A DNA stretch of 64,000 nucleotides. Source: Spiroplasma sp. TIUS-1 (lineage in GTDB: Bacteria; Bacillota_I; Bacilli_A; Mycoplasmatales; Mycoplasmataceae). A model generated the notes under the pieces. It did not search any database, had not been told where the DNA came from, and worked only from the letters and a program-made list of their open reading frames with translations. Positions 24,091 through 34,201 of the stretch are shown piece by piece. The position numbers were made by a program, and so were the translations under genes. Within the stretch, counting starts at the first letter, position 1. Each line of letters begins with the position of its first letter. The DNA lies in assembly GCF_010365785.1 (NCBI RefSeq), contig NZ_CP048387.1, forward strand, positions 1-64,000. The letters are read 5' to 3'.

Positions 24091-24531
24091 ATGAAAGTAA
24101 TTCTACTAACAGACATTAAAAATGTAGGTAAGAAAAATGAAATAAAAGAAGTATCAAATGGATATGCTAGAAATCAATTAATACCAAAAGGTTTGGTAAT
24201 TCAAGCAAATGATTTCAATATTGAAAAAAGAAAAAGAAATCAAATTGAAGAAGATAAAAAAAACGATATTGAAACACAAAAAGCAAATGAAATAAAAAAT
24301 AAAATTGAATCATTAAATATAAAGTTATATTTAAGAATGAATAATAAGTTAGTACAGGGTTCTGTTAATGGTGCTGCCGTGATTCATGAAATGCAAAAAC
24401 ATAATATCACACTTACAAAAAAATCTTTTGTAGAGAATATAAATCTTAGATCACTTGGTGAGCATACAATTATTTGTAAACTATCACATGGGGTAAAAGC
24501 TAATTTAAAAATAACAATTGAGGGGAAATAG
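24091..24531 (+). CDS. rplI: 50S ribosomal protein L9
   Basis: L9 (146 aa) has the N-terminal rRNA-binding motif VILLTDIKNVGKKNEIKEV and GYARNQLIPKGLV, a central Lys/Glu helix and a C-terminal domain. SD GAGG lies 8 bp upstream. dnaB begins 2 bp after its stop, the conserved Firmicute rplI-dnaB pair. Confidence 0.95.
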   Translation: MKVILLTDIKNVGKKNEIKEVSNGYARNQLIPKGLVIQANDFNIEKRKRNQIEEDKKNDIETQKANEIKNKIESLNIKLYLRMNNKLVQGSVNGAAVIHEMQKHNITLTKKSFVENINLRSLGEHTIICKLSHGVKANLKITIEGK

Positions 24532-24533
24532 TT

Positions 24534-25850
24534 ATGAATAATCAAGAAATGTTAGAGCGTGTAGAAGCTGACCTTTTAGCAATGGCTATGAACTCAGAAA
24601 CTGTTGCATATGAAGTCATATCCAATTTAAACAAAAATGATTTTTCAACTGAAAAACATTCAATCATTTTTGAAGCCATTTCTCACCTTGTATCTAAAAA
24701 TATAGTTGTATCAACTACTCAAATTTCAGACTATTTAGAAACTGAAAAAAAATTAGAAATAATTGGAGGGAGACCAACTATATACGATATTACTACTTTA
24801 TTTTTTACTGATGAGGGGTACTCTGATTTACTTGATGTAGTTATGAGGCATTCAAAAGGTAGACAGCTTGATAAAATTTTGGATAGTATTAAAAACAGTA
24901 GAAATGAGGGTGGATACATTGATCAAATTATTGCGAGTGCTCAAGAAAAAATTCTAGGTATTAATATGACATCAAAAAAAGATGAACCTGAAAGTGTTAA
25001 AGATATTCTTGGGGATGTTATTAAACATATGCAGGAATTGTCTGAGAGATCATCAAATAAAATTACTGGTGTTGATACTGGATTTAGTGAATTGAATAAA
25101 ATAACTGATGGATTCCAAAAATCTGATTTAGTTATTTTAGCTGCAAGGCCATCAATGGGTAAAACAGCATTTGCCCTTAACTTGGCATTTAATGCTTCAG
25201 ATAAAATGAGAAAAGAAAAAGGTGGAGTTGCATTTTTTTCACTTGAAATGCCAAAAGAACAGTTAGTTCAAAGAATGATTTCATCAGTTGGTGGAATTGA
25301 TGGATCTCAAATTAGAAATGCAAGAAATGTAAATTGAGCAAACATTACTGATGCTTCAGATATTTTACGTGAACAAAATATTATCATTGATGACACTGCT
25401 TCAATTAATGTTTTACAAATTCAATCTAAGCTTAGAAAAATGAAACATGAAAACAATATTAAAATTGCTTTTATAGACTACCTGCAATTGATCAATTCAA
25501 TCAATCCAAACCCAAGTGGACGTCAACAAGAAGTTTCGGAAATATCAAGACAACTTAAAACAATTGCTCGTACATTAGAAATACCAATTATCTGTCTATC
25601 TCAACTTTCTCGTTCAGTAGAAAAAAGGGAAGATAAAACTCCTATGATGTCCGATTTAAGAGATTCAGGTGCTATTGAGCAAGATGCAGACATCATTATG
25701 TTCTTGTATCGTGAAGGTTATTACAAAAAAGAAGAACTTGAAAGTACAAATACAGATGTGATTATTGCAAAACACCGTAATGGCGCAATTGGTACAATTT
25801 CATTGGACTTTATTAAAACATTTGGTAAGTTTGAAAATAAAAAAATGTAA
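24534..25850 (+). CDS. dnaB: Replicative DNA helicase
   Basis: DnaB (438 aa) unwinds the fork. An N-terminal helical domain (residues 1-150) precedes the RecA-like domain with Walker A RPSMGKTA near residue 205, FFSLEMP, IAFIDYLQLI (Walker B) and DLRDSGAIEQDAD. TGA Trp is at 25336. SD GAGGGG overlaps the rplI end. A promoter for the next gene begins within its last codons. Confidence 0.97.
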
Positions 25851-25858
25851 TATATAAT
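25831..25858 (+). promoter_or_regulatory. Promoter of the 25881 lipoprotein
   Basis: TTGAAA (25831-25836) and TATAAT (25853-25858) with a 16 bp spacer; the -35 is inside the dnaB 3' end. It allows separate expression of the lipoprotein. Confidence 0.6.
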
Positions 25859-25880
25859 TAACATTCAAATGGAGATATAC

Positions 25881-26945
25881 ATGAAAAAACTAATATCATT
25901 AATTGGTGCCATAACATTAACTACGTCAGTTGCTGCTGTTTCAGTTGTTTCATGTGGTATGAGAACTAATTCAATTAATTTTACTATTAATGGTAAGAAT
26001 TATGACAAAACTAAAGATTGAAGAGGTCAACCTCAAAATCTTATGATGAATATTTTAGAACTTTTAACATTTGATAAACGTAAATATACTAATGAAGTTA
26101 CTGCAAATAAAGTTCTTGAGACTTTAGGCGAAAATGCTGAGCTTTTAAATTTATATAAATTGACATATAAAAATAAAAAATATGAGGACTTAAATAAAAG
26201 ATTAAATTCAATAAATAATGATGGTATTAAATCATTTGATTTTAATTGAGGTCAAACAAGTGTTGATGAAGAAACAAATCCAAATGTAATCAAAGGTACA
26301 GATTTAAAATTTACAGTTATTACTCAAGAGTATGACAATAAAAATAATGGTTCAAAACCAATTGTAAAAAGTGCCAGTCCAATGTCTTATGATGCGGTTG
26401 TTGGAGATTCAGATATTTGAGGCGAAAATGAAGATGAAGCTAAAAAATTAAAGGATAAATTCACTTCACTTTATAAAGAAATGGAGTTCACAATAATTGG
26501 TAATTTACCATCTGGTATGCCTGATCCAGGTGTAATTATTAAGGAAATAACAGAGGAGCAAGCTAAAGATAGAATATTTAACGATTCATTTGATTTTAAC
26601 TTCATAAAAAAAGATACTAAAGAAAATGAACCTGAAAACTATTTATTTGATGCTTTACAAGCAACAAATACCAAAGTTGGCGACTTTAAAACCAAAATTG
26701 GTTTTGGAGATCTTAACGGTAAACAAAAGAATGATATAGATATTGAATTAGAAATTAAAAATACTGAACTAGTTTTATCACCTAGTGTTATCGCTGGTAA
26801 AACTGTAGTTAATGATGAAGATAAGAAGACAACTAAAACTTATATCATGACTTGATTACCATCAGTATATTCTTATGTGAGCACGTACAAAAATTTAGTT
26901 GAGAAAAAAAATATTTTTGAAAAAGCAGATATATCACTTATTTAA
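25881..26945 (+). CDS. Lipoprotein of unknown function
   Basis: A 354 aa secreted lipoprotein. The signal peptide (MKK then a hydrophobic stretch) ends in the lipobox VVSC with the lipidated Cys near residue 25, followed by GMRTN. The mature part is polar, Asp/Lys/Asn-rich, with no domain I recognise. Four TGA Trp codons are present (first at 26020). SD TGGAGA. It stands alone between two terminator/promoter boundaries and is a likely lineage-specific surface protein, a substrate for the Lgt enzymes at 60.6 and 63 kb. Confidence 0.85.
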
Positions 26946-26952
26946 ACTATTT

Positions 26953-26980
26953 AAAATCAAATGTTGATCATTTGATTTTT
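26953..26980 (+). terminator. Terminator after the lipoprotein gene
   Basis: AAAATCAAATG (26953-26963) pairs perfectly with CATTTGATTTT (26969-26979) around TTGAT, ending in T residues. Confidence 0.8.
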
Positions 26981-26992
26981 CATTCATTTTAA

Positions 26993-27019
26993 TTGACAAA
27001 TATTACACATATTTATTAC
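26993..27019 (+). promoter_or_regulatory. Possible promoter of the ECF S component-cysS operon
   Basis: TTGACA (26993-26998) is a consensus -35, rare in this window. The best -10 at near-normal spacing is TATTAC (27014-27019, 15 bp). TAAAAT at 27031-27036 is an alternative -10. Confidence 0.4.
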
Positions 27020-27059
27020 TGTTTATTTAGTAAAATATAAAAATAAGGAACTTTAAGTT

Positions 27060-28004
27060 ATGAGTACTTTTACAGATATAAAACACCAACTTTTACAAGG
27101 TTCTAATTTGGCGATAGCTGTTTCAATTTTTATTGGAATTGTCGCAGTTTTTTATATCTTATATAACTGAGGATCATATGTTTTTTTAAAGGAAAAATAT
27201 CATGGTGTTAGATTTACTACAAAAAATATAACTGGTATGACAATGCTTATAGCAGTAAGTGTGAGTGTAACTATTGTTATATGTATGACAGTTCCTATTT
27301 TTGTTCTACCTCCAATTAGAATAGCAGTTGAGGGTATTTTAGTTAAGATGTCAGGATTTATTTTTGGACCAGTGATTGGATTAATCATTGGTGGAGTAAC
27401 TGAACTATTGGTTATGTTCTTTGTTCCATCATATATTCACCCAGCTTACATAATTATTATGTTGGGTTATGGATTTTTTGGAGGAATAGCTTCTTCATTT
27501 ATGAGAGCATCAAAAGGAAACTACTGAGTTACATTTGGAGTAATTAATGTTTTTTTACTTATTTATGGTGTGTTTATTTTGTCAATATATGGTGGTAATG
27601 CACCACTAGGGACTGAATGTATTAATGGAGTTGAAGTTGCTATTCCAATTAAAATATTAAAATGAGAAATTGAAGCGAAATACTTTGCTATTATGTTTGG
27701 TGTTATGTTGGCAGCTGTTGCAGTAATTACTTGAAGTATTGTTTTTGTATTACATATTAAAAAGAAAACAAAAACTTTGACAGTTCTAGTTCCAATTTTA
27801 TTGTTGACAATTTCTACAGAATTTGCTCTAACCATACTCGTCAGCTCCTGGGGAGAAGCAGCCTTATTTGGTGTTGGAGATGATGGTTATTCTGCAATGG
27901 TGATAAGTAGATTAATTCAAGCACCATTTAAAATTATATTTAATACTGCGGTTTTATTCACAACCTATAAAATAATAGGACCACTAATAAAAAGGGACTT
28001 CTAG
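27060..28004 (+). CDS. ECF transporter S component-like membrane protein
   Basis: A 314 aa integral membrane protein with about seven hydrophobic segments. The central stretch RIAVEGILVKMSGFIFGPVIG continuing into GLIIGGVTELL resembles the glycine-rich gating region of energy-coupling-factor S components, which bind vitamins and use a shared EcfAAT module encoded elsewhere. Substrate cannot be told; folate-type is one option. It is longer than typical S components (about 180-200 aa). SD AAGGA. cysS follows 5 bp later. Confidence 0.7.
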
Positions 28005-28009
28005 GTATT

Positions 28010-29302
28010 GTGAAAATTTTAGATTCAATTTCAAATAAAAAAATTGACTTAAACAACAAGTCAGTAAAAATATATACTTGCGGACCAACTGTTTATTCAA
28101 ACATTCACATAGGAAATGCAAGACCAATATTGCTTACCGATACGTTGGTAAGATTTTTATCTTATAAAAATATTGATGTTGAGTATATGATGAACATTAC
28201 AGATATTGATGACAAAATTATTAATAAAGCAATTTCTGAAAATACTACCGAATCAGAAATAACAAAAAAGTACACAGACGAATTTATTGAAGATTTAGAA
28301 GGAATGAATATAATCATGCCAAATAGATTTGTGAAAGTTTCTGAAGAAATTTCAACAATAGAGATATTTATAAAAAAGTTAGTGGATGCTAAAAAAGCAT
28401 ATGTGAAAAATGGAAGTGTTTATTTTGATTTGAAAAACAATCTAAATACTTATGGGTATATTTCAAAACAAAAAATTGATCAATTAATATCAGAAGAAAT
28501 TTCTAATGAAAAAAATGATCCATTAGATTTTGCACTATGAAAGTCAACATCAATTGGGTTGAATTGAGATTCACAATTTGGAAAGGGTAGACCGGGCTGA
28601 CATACTGAATGTGTTGCTTTGATTGACAAATACTTTAAAAAGAGTTTAGATTTACATGTTGGGGGGATTGATTTAAAATTCCCTCATCATGAAAATGAGC
28701 GCATTCAATTTTATAGTTTATACAAAACTGAACTTTCAAAAATTTGAATGCATAACGGGTCATTAAATGTTAATAAAGAGAAAATGTCGAAGTCACTTGG
28801 GAACATTGTGAATCTTAGAGATTTTCTTAAAGTTAATTCTCCAAATATTTTAAGATTATTAATGCTAAAAATAAATTACTCAAACCCATTATCAATTACT
28901 GATAAGGATATTGAAGATGCAAATAAATGAATATCAAAAGTTACGAATACAATTAAACAATCACTTATTAATAGCAAACTTGAATTAATAAAGGAATTCA
29001 ATTTAAATTATTTAGAAGAGTTTGATAGTTACATGAACGATAATCTAAATACAGGACAAGTAATAACTCTTGTCGATAAAATTGTTAAAGAAATTAATTC
29101 TCAAATATCAAAAAAAGAATTTAGTAATCTGTATTTACAATTAATAAAAATATTAGAAGTATTAGGAATAAAATTTAAATTATCAAATATCAATGAAAAA
29201 GAAATTACACTTTTAAAAAATTGAAAAAAATACATAAACGAAAAACAATTTAATAAAGCAGATGAAATAAGAAGTGAATTAATTGAACTAGGAGTACTAT
29301 AA
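28010..29302 (+). CDS. cysS: Cysteinyl-tRNA synthetase
   Basis: CysRS (430 aa) is a class I synthetase. [17 protein letters not shown] holds the zinc Cys and the HIGH-like motif; GWHTECVAL and HHENE complete the zinc site and KMSKSLGN is the KMSKS loop. It starts with GTG 28010, close behind the preceding stop; a weak AGGGAC precedes. The C-terminal region is shorter than in E. coli. The stop overlaps the rlmB ATG (TAATG). Confidence 0.95.
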
Positions 29303-30021
29303 TGAAAGATTTTTTATATGGAAGAAAACCTGTATTCAATATTTTGATGAATAATCCTAAAATTGTTAAATCACTTTTTATTCAAGAATCAATTGTTCTA
29401 ACAAAGCAAGAAGAAGAAATTTTAAGTAGCCTTAAAATTTATGTATCGAAATTACCTAGAAGAAAGATGGATGATATTACTCTTGAAAATCACCAAGGTG
29501 TTATTTGTGAAGTTAAGGAATTTCAATACACACACTTTGGAGATATTTCAAAAAATCCCGACAAATATAAAACAATACTTTGTTTGGATAAAATTCAGGA
29601 TCCACATAACTTTGGGGCTATTATCAGAAGTGCTGCATTATTTGGTGTAGATTTAATATTGATGTTAGACCATAGTCAGGTTGCAGTGAATGCAACTGTT
29701 TTTAAAACATCAGCAGGTACTTTGTTTAAAACAAAGATTGCACGAGTTTCAAACTTATCTAATGCAATTGAACAATTGAAAAAAGGAGGCTATTGAGTTT
29801 ATTGCTCAGCTTTAACAGATGATTCTGTTGAAATTGATGAAATAAAATTTGATACTAAATCTGTAATAATAATTGGAAACGAAGGAGAAGGCGTGGGACA
29901 AAAAATTCAAAATATCTCAGATTACAAATTCAAAATTAAAACTAAAAATATAATTGATTCACTAAACGTATCTGTTGCTACAGGAATTATATTGCACTCT
30001 TTAAATAAAGGGCGTGGATAA
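29302..30021 (+). CDS. rlmB: 23S rRNA 2'-O-methyltransferase, SpoU/TrmH family
   Basis: A 239 aa SPOUT methyltransferase. An N-terminal substrate-binding domain (GRKPVFNIL) precedes motif 1 DKIQDPHNFGAIIRSAALFG, motif 2 IIIGNEGEGV and motif 3 SLNVSVATGI. RlmB methylates G2251 of 23S rRNA in E. coli; the specific target here is inferred. TGA Trp at 29794. Position after cysS is the ancestral Firmicute order. Confidence 0.9.
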
Positions 30022-30568
30022 TAATTATTTAGTATTAATATATCAATCTTGTGAATATTTAGAAAAACAACAAATACATGAGCTGGCCGAGTTATTAACC
30101 AAGATGACTTGGAAGGCAGCCAAATCATTTTCATCAATTGGTTTAGACAAAGAAGACATGTACTTTATTTGTTGACAATCAATAAATACTTATCACGATA
30201 AGTACGGAAGATTAGAGTTCAATGAAATGAAAAAAATTGTTTCAATAACATTCAAAAGAAGAATCTTTGATAGAATTAGATCTGTCAAGGGACGCGGTAA
30301 AGTTCCAGTCACAGAAATAATTTACAATAATGATTTGTGTTTATATAATTCTGTTGTTCTTGAAAGTGGTATTGAAGATATAAGTTTTAAATTATATTGT
30401 GAATATTATTTAGATGGATTAGATTCCGACTCAGAAAAAAAGACAATAGAATTGATTTTAAGTGGTCATAATAAAACAGAAGTTTCTAAAATTATGAACT
30501 TATCTAACACAGTGATTAACAAAAGATATAATAATTTTATCAATAGCTATAAAACAATGTTGAATTAA
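30014..30568 (+). CDS. SigH-like sigma-70 family factor
   Basis: A 184 aa protein with two sigma-like parts. Residues about 30-90 resemble region 2: AAKSFSSIGLDKEDMYFICW parallels ARSYFLIGADREDIVQEGMI of Bacillus SigH, and ITFKRRIFDRIRSVKGRGKV follows as the region 2 end. Residues about 125-180 resemble region 4 with a helix-turn-helix (SGHNKTEVSKIMNLSNTVIN). It lies between rlmB and rpmG, exactly the Bacillus sigH position. GTG 30014 overlaps rlmB by 8 bp; ATG 30104 is an alternative that would trim region 2. Targets are unknown. Confidence 0.75.
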
Positions 30569-30581
30569 TAAAGTTTAACTA

Positions 30582-30625
30582 TGTTATACTATTGACATAC
30601 AAGCAATAGAAATATTGCTTTTTTA
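30582..30625 (+). promoter_or_regulatory. rpmG promoter with immediate hairpin (attenuator or terminator)
   Basis: TGTTATACT (30582-30590) is an extended -10. A few bases downstream, AAGCAATA (30601-30608) pairs with TATTGCTT (30613-30620) around a GAAA tetraloop, followed by a run of T. The hairpin may end transcripts of the sigma gene or attenuate those starting at this promoter. Confidence 0.6.
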
Positions 30626-30638
30626 TTTGGAGAAAATA

Positions 30639-30797
30639 ATGATTAGATCAAAGAAAAAGATATTGTTAATTTGTGAAGATTGTTTGTCTAGAAATTACTC
30701 TTTTACAAAGAGTTCAATTTCACAAAAGGATAGATTAGCAATCAAAAAGTTTTGCCAAACTTGTAATCAACATACATTGCATAAGGAATCAAGATAG
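30639..30797 (+). CDS. rpmG: 50S ribosomal protein L33 (zinc-binding form)
   Basis: L33 (52 aa) with both CxxC pairs, CEDC and CQTC, so it is the zinc-containing version. The start is ATG 30639 after TTTGGAG. Its stop overlaps the GTG of secE by one base. rpmG-secE-nusG is the conserved order. Confidence 0.92.
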   Translation: MIRSKKKILLICEDCLSRNYSFTKSSISQKDRLAIKKFCQTCNQHTLHKESR

Positions 30798-31177
30798 TGA
30801 ATAGAGAAGAAAAAAAAGCGGTTAAGATAGCTGCAAAAATAGAAAAGCGTGAAGCAAAGAAAAAAAGAAATGAAGAGCGCTTAGCAATGAAAGCACAACT
30901 ACTTGGTGGTTATGAAGACATCGAAGCTAATAAAGATACAATTATCGAAGAACATGAAATTAAGAAACTTCACAAAAGTGAGGGTAGAAAAGTTCATTTT
31001 AAAGAATTTCCAATCAAATTATTAAAAGAAGCAAATAAATTAAAAACCCCAACAAGAAAAGAACTTGGTAAAAAGTTCGTTACAGTATTAATTTTTATTA
31101 CGGTGGCAGCATTAGTATTCTATGCCTTAGATTTAGGTTTAGTATCATTGTTCCGTGAATTACACATTATTAAATAG
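30797..31177 (+). CDS. secE: Preprotein translocase subunit SecE
   Basis: SecE (126 aa) stabilises SecY. A single membrane segment lies near residues 95-117 (FVTVLIFITVAALVFYALDL), preceded by the amphipathic helix region LKEANKLKTPTRKELGKK. The first 70 residues are a highly charged Lys/Glu extension not found in the ~60 aa Bacillus protein. GTG start overlaps the rpmG TAG. Confidence 0.88.
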   Translation: MNREEKKAVKIAAKIEKREAKKKRNEERLAMKAQLLGGYEDIEANKDTIIEEHEIKKLHKSEGRKVHFKEFPIKLLKEANKLKTPTRKELGKKFVTVLIFITVAALVFYALDLGLVSLFRELHIIK

Positions 31178-31186
31178 AGGAACCAT

Positions 31187-31828
31187 ATGGAAAAATTAAA
31201 TTTAGAATTATTAGAAGAATTAGAATCTTTTAAAGGACAATGATTTGTTGTTAACTGTTACTCAGGTCACGAAGATAAAGTTGCAAGTGATATCAAACAA
31301 AAAATTACAACAAACAACTTGAGCTCAACAATCTTTAATGTTAGAGTTTCTAAACATTCAGTTTTTGATAAAAACAAAAAAGTTGTTGATAAAAATAAAT
31401 TCCCTGGATATATTTTTATCAACATGCTAATGACAGACGAAACATGATTTACAATTCGTAATACTAATGGTGTTACAGGGTTTATTGGATCATCAGGAAA
31501 AGGAGTTAAACCTTTCCCAATTACTGCTGAAGAAATTGCCCGTATGTTGAATATGAAATCTAAGGCTGCTGAAAAAGAGGAGTCTATATCATCAAATACT
31601 TCAAGCAAAGGTAAAGTAGTTGCTAAAAAAGAAAAAGTTCAACATACTGCTGACTTTAAAGTTAAAGATATTGTATTGATTAAAAATGGACCGTTTGAAG
31701 GAATGGAAGGTCAAGTTACTGAAATGGATTTAGACAAGGGTGTTGCAATTGTTGAAATTGAAATGTTTGGTAGGGTTACCCCATCAGAAGTCGAATTTGC
31801 ATCTTTAGAGTTGGCTTACAAGTTATAG
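31187..31828 (+). CDS. nusG: Transcription termination/antitermination protein NusG
   Basis: NusG (213 aa) binds RNA polymerase and links it to ribosomes or Rho. The NGN domain begins WFVVNCYSGHEDKVA and includes FPGYIFINM; the C-terminal KOW domain is KDIVLIKNGPFEGMEGQVTE. A Ser/Lys/Glu-rich insert (about residues 124-150) lengthens the linker. TGA Trp codons at 31241 and 31445. A strong terminator follows. Confidence 0.96.
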
Positions 31829-31838
31829 TCTATTGCAT

Positions 31839-31867
31839 AAAAAAGTAACAGTTCTGTTACTTTTTTA
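31839..31867 (+). terminator. Terminator after nusG
   Basis: AAAAAAGTAACAG (31839-31851) pairs perfectly with CTGTTACTTTTTT (31854-31866): 13 bp with its own T tract. Confidence 0.9.
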
Positions 31868-32055
31868 TATAAAAGTTTTAGGGAAAATGGCTGTGTTTTA
31901 TATGCTAATTTGAATTAAAATTAATTGTAAAAATAGGAGCGTAATTCGCTTCAACAAGTTAAGATTAAAGAGTTAAAAAATAAAATAATACAAAGTATAA
32001 AACTTATAATTAGTACACAAATATATATATAATAAATTGATAGGAGATAAATAAA
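31868..32055 (+). promoter_or_regulatory. Spacer before the amino-acid permease
   Basis: AT-rich gap with TATAAT at 32028-32033 near its end as a likely -10, and SD TAGGAG at 32041-32046. A 29-codon ORF at 31887-31976 has a weak SD but no supporting feature. A small inverted repeat AGCG/CGCT lies near 31937-31949. Confidence 0.35.
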
Positions 32056-33615
32056 ATGAAGACAAAAAAAGAATCAAATCAAATTGGTGTTTGAAATGGT
32101 GTTTGAATGTTATTTAGCATGATTGCTGGTATAACATTCATTATGAACTTTGGTGCCTTCAATGGTGAGGGCGAAAATAATAGTGGAAATCACATTGGAT
32201 TCCATATTATTTGAATTATCGCTCTTTTAGCAGTAGTTGTTTTAGCGACTGCTTGAGCATTTATTAAATTGCTAAAAATTCACCCTACAGCAAATGGTGG
32301 TGGTGCACAATATGTAAGAACAGCATTTGGAAAATTTGCAGGACTTATTTATAGTGCATGTTCTATATTTGTAATATCACTATTATTCATGTCAATGATT
32401 GTATCTATAAGACAATCATTTATTGAAACAACAATTGGTGATAAATATATCTTTAATTTTTTGAATAATTGATCAACATTATTTTATGATGTTTTTGGAA
32501 TTATATTAGCAACATGTGCTGCACTTGTAGCATTTAATGGTGTTAATAAACTGAAAAAAGTGTCAACTTTAATAGCTTACTTATCTTGATTTATTACTGC
32601 ATTAATTGCAATTGGTGCATTAATTATAATTTTTGGTGGTAGTTATAGTGAAAGAGGACCTATTAAATCTGAAATTAACTATAGTTCATTTCAGGTAGCA
32701 TTCTTAGCATTATTTTTTAGTTTTGGTGGGTTTGAGACATTTATCAATACTGGTCGTGCAATTAAAAATCGTGATAAAAATCTTCCAAAGATAATTTTTA
32801 TTTCAATTATTCTATCAGCCGTATTCTTTATTACGTTTTCACTATTAATTTTATTTTCATTAGTATCTGAATTTGGTGGAACACCAAATATGGAGATATT
32901 CAAGCGTATTGATAAAAACTTGGCAATCGGTTTTGGAATTCCAATTATTTTGTTTTACATGATAATAAACCGTTTTAATTCATTAACTCAAATTGCTTTT
33001 TACGGATCTAACGCAACAGAACCTTTGGTTGCTCAAAAATATTTACCAAAAAAACTGGGAACTTTAAACGATAAAAACATTGCAAGATATTGCTTAGTTG
33101 GTTTATTAATTTTAAACTTAGCCTTTTCATTTGTATTCTTAGTAATTCCAGATATTATTCAGGGTGCTACTGGTAAACCATCGCCATTTGATTTCACCTC
33201 AATTGTCCAAATTACATCATTGTTCTTTGTCTTGATGTATGGATTAGTAGTTTCAGCTGCAATATTCCATGGAATTAAAAAGAACATAAAAGTACGAATT
33301 GTAGAATATATTATTTGAGCAATTGTTGTGATGTTACTTTTGTTTGTTCTTGGAAACTATTGTAAAGATGTATTTGGTGTATTCTTTGACAAGAATGCTA
33401 ATATTCAAAAGATTTATTCATCTGTTATTCAAATAGTTACTTTTATTAGTATTTTAACTTTATGTTTGATTTTGCATTTTGTTTATAATAAAAAAGCTAT
33501 TGATAAATTATCTAGTGAAGAACTAATTGAATTTGAAAAATATGAGAATAATATTTATCGAGTGATTAGTGCTGAAGAAAAACAACAACACGCATTAATT
33601 GAAGAAACCACATAA
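32056..33615 (+). CDS. APC-family amino acid permease
   Basis: A 519 aa permease with about 12-13 hydrophobic segments. The early helix SMIAGITFIMNFGAF and the segment ANGGGAQYVRTAFGKFAG match the amino acid-polyamine-organocation family, as does FFSFGGFETFINTGRAIKNRDKNLPK. The tail is charged (about residues 485-519). Substrate cannot be read from sequence. Many TGA Trp codons. It interrupts the usual nusG-rplK junction and has its own promoter and terminator. Confidence 0.85.
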
Positions 33616-33635
33616 CATTAATTTATTAAATCATT

Positions 33636-33657
33636 ATAGTCTTAGGACTATTTTTTT
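33636..33657 (+). terminator. Terminator after the permease
   Basis: ATAGTC (33636-33641) pairs with GACTAT (33646-33651), followed by a T run. Confidence 0.6.
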
Positions 33658-33669
33658 ATTTAGGAAATA

Positions 33670-33764
33670 TGATATTATTTATTCTAGGTTAAAGAATTGT
33701 GAAAGGTAGGTAACGACCTTAAAGAGTTACCGCCGTTTGGATCACAGCAATAAACAATGGAGGT
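33670..33764 (+). promoter_or_regulatory. Promoter and structured leader of rplK-rplA
   Basis: TGATATTAT (33670-33678) is an extended -10. The leader folds into stacked helices: outer TGTGA (33698-33702)/TCACA (33742-33746) and inner GGTAAC (33709-33714)/GTTACC (33726-33731), separated by an asymmetric internal loop. This layout suits a ribosomal-protein autoregulation site, most likely for L1, which controls rplKA in other bacteria. The ligand is inferred. Confidence 0.5.
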
Positions 33765-33769
33765 TTATC

Positions 33770-34201
33770 GTGGCAAAAGTAAAACGTATAGCGAAATTAG
33801 AATTTATGGCAATGCAAGCGAAACCAGGTGCTGAATTAGCGTCACTTGGAATTAACATGCCTCAATTCACAAAAGCATTTAACGATGCAACAAAAGAAAG
33901 AGCTGGAGAAGTAGTTCCAGTTATCATTACAGCGTATGATGACAAATCATTCGACTTTGAATTAAAAACTGCACCTGCAGCTTTTAAAATTAAACAAGCA
34001 CTTAATATTAAAAAAGGTGCTTCAAAATCAGGTACAGAAACTGTAGCAACAATTTCTGAAGAACAAGTTAGAGCAATTGCTGAGTATAAATTGGTTGACT
34101 TAAATACAGATAGTATCGATGCTGCAATGCGTATTATCGAGGGTACATGTAAAAATATGGGTGTTAAATTAGGATATGAACCAAAGGTAGGTAAAGCATA
34201 A
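33770..34201 (+). CDS. rplK: 50S ribosomal protein L11
   Basis: L11 (143 aa) is in the GTPase-associated centre. PVIITAYDDKSFDFELKTAPAA and the C-terminal AAMRIIEGTCKNMGV are diagnostic. The start is GTG 33770 after GGAGGT (33759-33764); upstream in-frame codons would lie in the leader. The normally conserved Pro/Gly-rich stretch PAPPVGPALG is changed (GAELASLGIN). The stop overlaps the rplA ATG. Confidence 0.94.
   Translation: MAKVKRIAKLEFMAMQAKPGAELASLGINMPQFTKAFNDATKERAGEVVPVIITAYDDKSFDFELKTAPAAFKIKQALNIKKGASKSGTETVATISEEQVRAIAEYKLVDLNTDSIDAAMRIIEGTCKNMGVKLGYEPKVGKA

Noticed and set aside
25881-26945. Possible pseudogene because of several internal TGA codons.
   Set aside because: TGA is Trp in this genome; the frame is open from signal peptide to a terminator.
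31887-31976. 29-codon ORF between nusG and the permease.
   Set aside because: Weak SD, no recognisable feature, and close to the size expected by chance in AT-rich spacer.
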